Shown: piece by piece, positions 60,495 through 64,000 of the stretch | Position numbering within the stretch: position 1 is the stretch's first letter | Layout: every line of letters starts with the position of its first letter | Assembly (NCBI GenBank): GCA_015207585.1 | Contig: JADEWQ010000006.1 | Coordinates: 1-64,000 of the forward strand | Reading direction: 5' to 3' | From: Pleurocapsales cyanobacterium LEGE 06147 | GTDB taxonomy: Bacteria > Cyanobacteriota > Cyanobacteriia > Cyanobacteriales > Xenococcaceae | DNA: 64,000 nucleotides | The notes under the pieces: generated by a model | Told to the model about the DNA's origin: nothing | The model's database searches: none | The model's input: the letters and a program-made list of their open reading frames with translations, nothing else | Program-made: the position numbers and the translations under genes

Positions 60495-60539
60495 GGTGGC
60501 AGGGTCGCTGGAATTTGATTCCAGCGCTTGCCTGCCACC
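60495..60539. repeat. 45-bp two-level hairpin
   Basis: Outer arms GGTGGCAGG / CCTGCCACC (60495-60503, 60531-60539) and inner arms CGCTGGAA / TTCCAGCG (60506-60513, 60519-60526) pair perfectly around tttga. There is no T run on either side. It lies downstream of the thioredoxin-like gene and upstream of the acidic-tailed gene. Confidence 0.8.
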
Positions 60540-60599
60540 GCCTTCCGCAGTTAAATAATAATTCTACCTAACACCTAACATCTAATACCTTTTCACTGT

Positions 60600-61169
60600 T
60601 CACTGTTGAACTTGTGCCCCATGACTGCGAGGATCGGCTTGACTAGATTTATTAACTGAAGGTGGAGAAAGACGAGAAACTGGTCCGTTGGCATAGGTGT
60701 AGGGAAGTGGATTATTAGCAATCAAAGCATCTAAATCGGCTTCCAAAATAGGACGGGGTTGTTCGCCAATTGCTTCGGCAATTGCCTCTCCATCTCGATT
60801 CATAAAGACAAAATGGGGAATTCCATCTACCCGGTAGCGCAGCATTTCGGGCAACCATTTGTCGTTATCTACATTGAGCATGACAAAGTTGACTCGATCG
60901 CCATACTGTTGTTTAATTTCTGCTAGCTCGGATGCCATTGCCTGGCAAGTAGTACACCAGTCTGCATAAAATTCCGTCATGGTTGGCTTACCATTGCGCA
61001 ACGCTACCTCTAGGGGGATCGATTGCTCTGCTTGTGCTTGTAGAGAAGCAGAAGTAGTTTCTGTTTGCCAGCCGAGGAAAAGAGCAATACTTAGAGCTAT
61101 CGCCACAATAGCTATTAAAGCATTCCGAATTAGATTACCTTTGCTTACTCCAGATAAATTTTCACTCAT
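60600..61169 (-). CDS. txlA: Membrane-anchored thioredoxin (TxlA/HCF164-like)
   Basis: The 189-residue protein has an N-terminal membrane anchor (about 15-35), then a thioredoxin fold with the active site WCTTC at residues 71-75, and VDGIPHFVFMNRDGE with the cis-Pro. HCF164/TxlA delivers electrons to the thylakoid lumen for cytochrome c and cytochrome b6f maturation. In many cyanobacteria it is near ccdA or ccs genes, but none is near here. The call rests on anchor plus motif. Confidence 0.9.
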   Translation of the reverse strand: MSENLSGVSKGNLIRNALIAIVAIALSIALFLGWQTETTSASLQAQAEQSIPLEVALRNGKPTMTEFYADWCTTCQAMASELAEIKQQYGDRVNFVMLNVDNDKWLPEMLRYRVDGIPHFVFMNRDGEAIAEAIGEQPRPILEADLDALIANNPLPYTYANGPVSRLSPPSVNKSSQADPRSHGAQVQQ

Positions 61170-61252
61170 TAGTTAACTCGATACAATAAACCAAAATTTT
61201 TAACTAGTTATTATGTTTGTTTTATTTATTGTATCGATTAATAATTACTAAC

Positions 61253-62203
61253 TTATTCGTAAAGCCCTCTAATCCATTCCCATTCTCTGGCCAAACCTTC
61301 TGCTAATTCAACTTGAGGATTGTAGCCGAGAATTTTTCTAGCTTTAGAGACATCGGCACTAGTATGACGAGCATCTCCCATCGCTCTTTCAATATATTCT
61401 TTTATAATCGACCGTCCCATAATTTCTTCCATCTTTGCCAACACATCAGTTAGTACAACGCGACTGCCGCCGCCGATGTTAAATATTTCTCCTACTGCTG
61501 CCGGTACTTCGCCAGCAGCTAGATTAGCCGCTACCGCATCGCTAACAAAGGTAAAATCTCGTGTTTGCTGTCCATCCCCATAAATGGAAATTGGCGATTG
61601 AGCGATCGCAGCTTTAAAAAACTTATGAAATGCCATATCCGGACGTTGACGAGGACCGTAAACTGTAAAGTAACGTAAAGCAGTTACGGGTACGCCAAAA
61701 TTATGATAATACAACCAACATAGACGCTCTGCTGCTAATTTGGTAATTCCATAGGGAGAAACCGGTTGAGGACAGACGGTTTCTGGTGTAGGCATGGTTT
61801 CCGCATTGCCATAGACAGAAGAAGTAGAGGCAAAGACAAACCGCTTGAGGGATTTCATTTCCTTAGCAGCTTCTAGCATTATTTGTGTGGCGTTAATATT
61901 TCGTTCTGTATAGTGACGGAAGCCTTCGCCCCAGCTTGCCCTGACTCCTGCTTGTGCCGCTTGATGATAGACTACTTCTATCCCTTCGAGTAATTGTGAC
62001 CAATTTAAACCCTGGATATCGGCTTCGATTAAGGTAAAGTCAGAATTCTGTTTTAAGGTAGCGATATTCTTCCATTTCAGGTTTGGATCGTAGTAATTAT
62101 TAAATCGATCGACTCCAATTACTCGATCTCCTCTTTGTAAAAGTGCTTCTGCTAAATGAGACCCAATAAAGCCTGCAACCCCAGTAACTAGATGAGTAGC
62201 CAT
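61253..62203 (-). CDS. NAD-dependent UDP-sugar epimerase (UDP-glucuronate 4-epimerase-like)
   Basis: The 316-residue extended short-chain dehydrogenase has ATHLVTGVAGFIGSHLAEALLQRGDRVIGVDRFNNYYDPNLK, where the last words match UDP-glucuronate epimerases. The catalytic YGITK (Tyr-x-x-x-Lys) has the preceding SVYG-type Ser, and RPDMAFHKFFKAAIAQSPISIYGDGQQTRDFTFV is the substrate lid. It makes UDP-galacturonate or a related sugar for exopolysaccharide. The length is normal. It is a single gene between txlA and the DUF2996 gene. Confidence 0.93.
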   Translation of the reverse strand: MATHLVTGVAGFIGSHLAEALLQRGDRVIGVDRFNNYYDPNLKWKNIATLKQNSDFTLIEADIQGLNWSQLLEGIEVVYHQAAQAGVRASWGEGFRHYTERNINATQIMLEAAKEMKSLKRFVFASTSSVYGNAETMPTPETVCPQPVSPYGITKLAAERLCWLYYHNFGVPVTALRYFTVYGPRQRPDMAFHKFFKAAIAQSPISIYGDGQQTRDFTFVSDAVAANLAAGEVPAAVGEIFNIGGGSRVVLTDVLAKMEEIMGRSIIKEYIERAMGDARHTSADVSKARKILGYNPQVELAEGLAREWEWIRGLYE

Positions 62204-62299
62204 AAATTAAAGAAAAAATTATTAATCAAACCATCATTGCTTTCCAGTTATAACAGTTCTAAATATAATTGCCTTAGTTTGCTATTTTTTATGTTGAGA

Positions 62300-62400
62300 T
62301 TGAAGAAGAAGTCAGAGTCAGTTATCAGTTATCAGTTATTAAATGCTAGGTGGTAGGTGAATTATTATTTAACCTAATACCTGTTCTGTTCCCTTTTACC
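62300..62400. repeat. AT-rich degenerate repeat (agtcagttatcagttatcagttatt)
   Basis: Tandem near-copies of tcagtta and taggtggtaggtg/aacctaatacctgttctgttccc words fill the gap between the epimerase and the DUF2996 gene. It has no coding potential and is of the same class as the repeats at 33.9 and 42.2 kb. Confidence 0.55.
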
Positions 62401-62422
62401 TTTTGACTTCCGCGAAGCGGTA

Positions 62423-62908
62423 CTAGTTTCTTACCAACCACTTTTGCGCGTTTAAACGTTGCAAGGTGTATAGCACCATTAAATCTAGATTTACCTTGCG
62501 CTCGTCTATCATAAACGGCTCGATGGTACTGGGACTGCCACCGCTAGTGCTGTAAGAGAATGCTTTTTGACCCGAAATATCCTCGTCTAAAAAATAAAGA
62601 TTGAACTGGCGTTGTCCGTTTTGCCAATTACCAATCACCTGCCAGCATTCCTCATCGGTTCCAAATCCTGGGATAGGGAGCTTTTCTTTAACAAAAGATA
62701 ACTCCATATCTTCAATCCCTTGAGAACTAAATGCTTCTTTTAGAGCAGGCATAAAATGTTGCTCGATAAATTCGGTAAAAGGTTTGTCTTCAATAGCCGG
62801 CGGTTTTTCTTTTTTGGGTTTGGCAGCTCTTGCAGCAGGAGCGGGTTTTGCTTTAGCTGCTTGTTCCGGCTGTTGAGATTCGGGATTGGGTTTAGTTTCC
62901 TCTGCCAT
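62423..62908 (-). CDS. DUF2996 family protein
   Basis: The 161-residue protein has a Lys/Ala/Pro-rich N-terminal 40 residues (PEQAAKAKPAPAARAAKPKKEKPPA) and then the DUF2996 domain: FTEFIEQHFMPALKEAFSSQGIEDMELSFVKEKLPIPGFGTDEECWQVIGNWQNGQRQFNLYFLDEDISGQKAFS, ending TLQRLNAQKWLVRN. The family is confined to cyanobacteria and plastid-bearing plants; I recall homologues in plant chloroplasts with a role in ATP-synthase or thylakoid assembly, not certain. Confidence 0.88.
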   Translation of the reverse strand: MAEETKPNPESQQPEQAAKAKPAPAARAAKPKKEKPPAIEDKPFTEFIEQHFMPALKEAFSSQGIEDMELSFVKEKLPIPGFGTDEECWQVIGNWQNGQRQFNLYFLDEDISGQKAFSYSTSGGSPSTIEPFMIDERKVNLDLMVLYTLQRLNAQKWLVRN

Positions 62909-62931
62909 ATTTACTCTGTTTTAGGAATGGT

Positions 62932-63003
62932 CTGCGGACACGGACTCGAAGAGCGTCGAAGACTAGTGCTTCGAAGACTAGCAGATCTCTTCGAGATCGC
63001 TGT
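62932..63003. repeat. Palindromic repeat with direct repeats TCGAAGACTAG
   Basis: Outer arms CTCGAAGAG (62945-62953) and CTCTTCGAG (62987-62995) enclose two direct copies of TCGAAGACTAG (62956-62966 and 62971-62981). Nothing is encoded. It lies 25 bp upstream of the DUF2996 start. Confidence 0.7.
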
Positions 63004-63023
63004 TTATTAGCTTTTTTATTTTA

Positions 63024-63380
63024 TCAGAAGGTATATTCATCGATCTGTTCCAAGAACGATTGCATGCATTCCTTAAGAAAAAAGTAAGAATCCCAAATAA
63101 CGTAACTATAAACTCCTACCAAACAAATAGTCAGTACTAACCTCATCAAAGTTAGTTTATCTAAACTGACATAGTTCAACCAGTGAATGACAAAAGGAGT
63201 TACCAAGTAATAATAAATTATGTATCCTAGTAACCTGAAGATTAATTTTAATGGTTGCTCGACAATTTTATCGGATATTTCAAGTAAAATATATGCGGTC
63301 AAAGAACCAGATATAAAAGAAAAAAGGTGTTCCCAGAGCAAGAAAAATATTTTTTCTCTTGCCTTATTTTTATGTTTCAT
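63024..63380 (-). CDS. Small membrane protein, unknown
   Basis: This 118-residue protein has three or four hydrophobic segments (LLWEHLFSFISGSLTAYILLEI; LLGYIIYYYLVTPFVIHWLNY; LMRLVLTICLVGVYSYVIW) and a basic N-terminus (MKHKNKAREKI). The sequence is AT-rich, no homologous family comes to mind, and there is no operon partner. Confidence 0.55.
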   Translation of the reverse strand: MKHKNKAREKIFFLLWEHLFSFISGSLTAYILLEISDKIVEQPLKLIFRLLGYIIYYYLVTPFVIHWLNYVSLDKLTLMRLVLTICLVGVYSYVIWDSYFFLKECMQSFLEQIDEYTF

Positions 63381-63414
63381 TCGAAGAATATTTTTTAAAA
63401 TTAACTCGCTTTAG

Positions 63415-63769
63415 ATTCGGAATTTATAATTGCTTTAGTGGTAATTATACTGATAGAAAAACTATCTCTTTTTAAAGAAACGAAGAATTAATGATTAAAA
63501 ATGTAAAGAATTTGTTTTTTTCTGGGTTTAATTAAATAGTTAAACTCGTTCAAAATTCAAAGTACGGGCGAATGGTCATTCACCGATATAAAATAGGAAC
63601 GTAGTATATTACGTCTGTATAAAGTTCAAAAAAGATAGAATAACAATCACAAGGTTCGAGACTGACAGAAAAGCCAAATAAAATTAAAAGCAATTAGTTA
63701 ATAGAACTGTAGAGTTTGTAGTTAAATTTTGTGATTTTATTCCATCTGTAGAATTTATCTGAATCGGCG
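63415..63769. other. 355-bp intergenic region upstream of a creatininase-family gene
   Basis: AT-rich, with no gene seen. A near-palindrome ACGTA-gtatat-TACGT lies at about 63600-63615. Promoter boxes cannot be assigned with confidence. Confidence 0.45.
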
Positions 63770-64000
63770 ATGATGCACGGTTTTATTCCCCCAGAGCGTT
63801 ATTTTCCTTATCTAACTTGGACAGAAATCGAACAGATGAAGGATAAGGAGAATGTCGTAATCGTTCAACCTATTGGTGCAGTAGAACAACACGGTTTTCA
63901 CTTACCAATTATTGTCGATGCAGCGATTAGTATGGGAGTGTTAGGTAAAGCTCTCGAACAATTAGAAGCTCATATTCCAGCTTATGCTTTGCCTTGCCTC
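63770..64000 (+). CDS. Creatininase-family amidohydrolase, first 77 codons (continues past the window)
   Basis: From the ATG at 63770 (a second Met follows directly) the frame reads FIPPERYFPYLTWTEIEQMKDKENVVIVQPIGAVEQHGFHLPIIVDAAISMGVLGKALEQLEAHIPAYALPCL and leaves the window. The motif P-x-GAxEQHG-x-HLP-x-x-x-D carries metal ligands (Glu, His, Asp) of the creatininase fold. Relatives hydrolyse cyclic amides such as creatinine or, in other lineages, act in pterin or mycofactocin pathways. Specificity cannot be told. Confidence 0.9.
   Translation, partial: MMHGFIPPERYFPYLTWTEIEQMKDKENVVIVQPIGAVEQHGFHLPIIVDAAISMGVLGKALEQLEAHIPAYALPCL

Overview
The window is chromosomal DNA from a cyanobacterium. 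The evidence is many HIP1-type octamers (GCGATCGC), psbY, thf1/psb29, ycf23, cyAbrB, a CruP-like flavoprotein, a cyanobacterial glutamate-cysteine ligase, DUF2996 and DUF2237 proteins, and an SLH-porin. Moderate AT content, many dispersed GC-rich palindromic repeats, IS200/IS605 debris and decayed toxin-antitoxin loci resemble unicellular or pleurocapsalean cyanobacteria with repeat-rich genomes. The species cannot be fixed from the sequence.

Layout. 1-1.4 kb: a two-RCK potassium-channel gene cut by the left end of an IS200/IS605-type element. 1.5-12 kb: a conserved membrane protein, a YoeB-type toxin-antitoxin pair, an SLH-porin, and a minus-strand cluster of amidohydrolase, pirin, YcaC-like hydrolase, Crp/Fnr regulator and second pirin facing a LysR gene, with a 124-bp MITE-like insert. 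12-14 kb: a stand-alone reverse transcriptase with an apparent ATT start, beside a broken Uma2 gene. 14-29 kb: mostly housekeeping (DinG-like protein, arogenate dehydrogenase, K+ channel, GT2, SirB1, CruP-like, Thf1, cyAbrB, CPBP protease, FetB-like permease, DegT aminotransferase). 29-31 kb: a frameshifted toxin and a decayed TnpB with its right end and likely omega-RNA. 31-47 kb: ycf23, gshA, trmL, M23 peptidase, tRNA-Met(CAT), CIRCE-groES-groEL, hspA, ylqF, SLH protein, usp, psbY (39 aa), gltA, mazG. 46.7-49 kb: a c-di-AMP (ydaO-type) riboswitch, then a scar joining a truncated lipid kinase, half a TnpB and a truncated PadR gene. 49-64 kb: lepB, a P-type ATPase, two AI-2E/PerM-family proteins around a rhomboid protease, an RppB-like histidine kinase without a neighbouring regulator, a glycosyltransferase, an EAL pseudogene, a TxlA-like thioredoxin, a UDP-sugar epimerase, and the start of a creatininase-family gene.

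Themes. The heat-shock genes (groESL under a perfect CIRCE, hspA) lie within 4 kb of each other. The pirin/YcaC/Fnr/LysR block carries Fnr-like and LysR-like palindromic operators and looks like a small regulated detoxification module. Genome decay is unusually legible, with at least nine broken genes. The items most worth following up are the reverse transcriptase with its upstream inverted repeat, the riboswitch in front of a gene cut by an IS-mediated deletion, and the decayed TnpB whose omega-RNA end survives.
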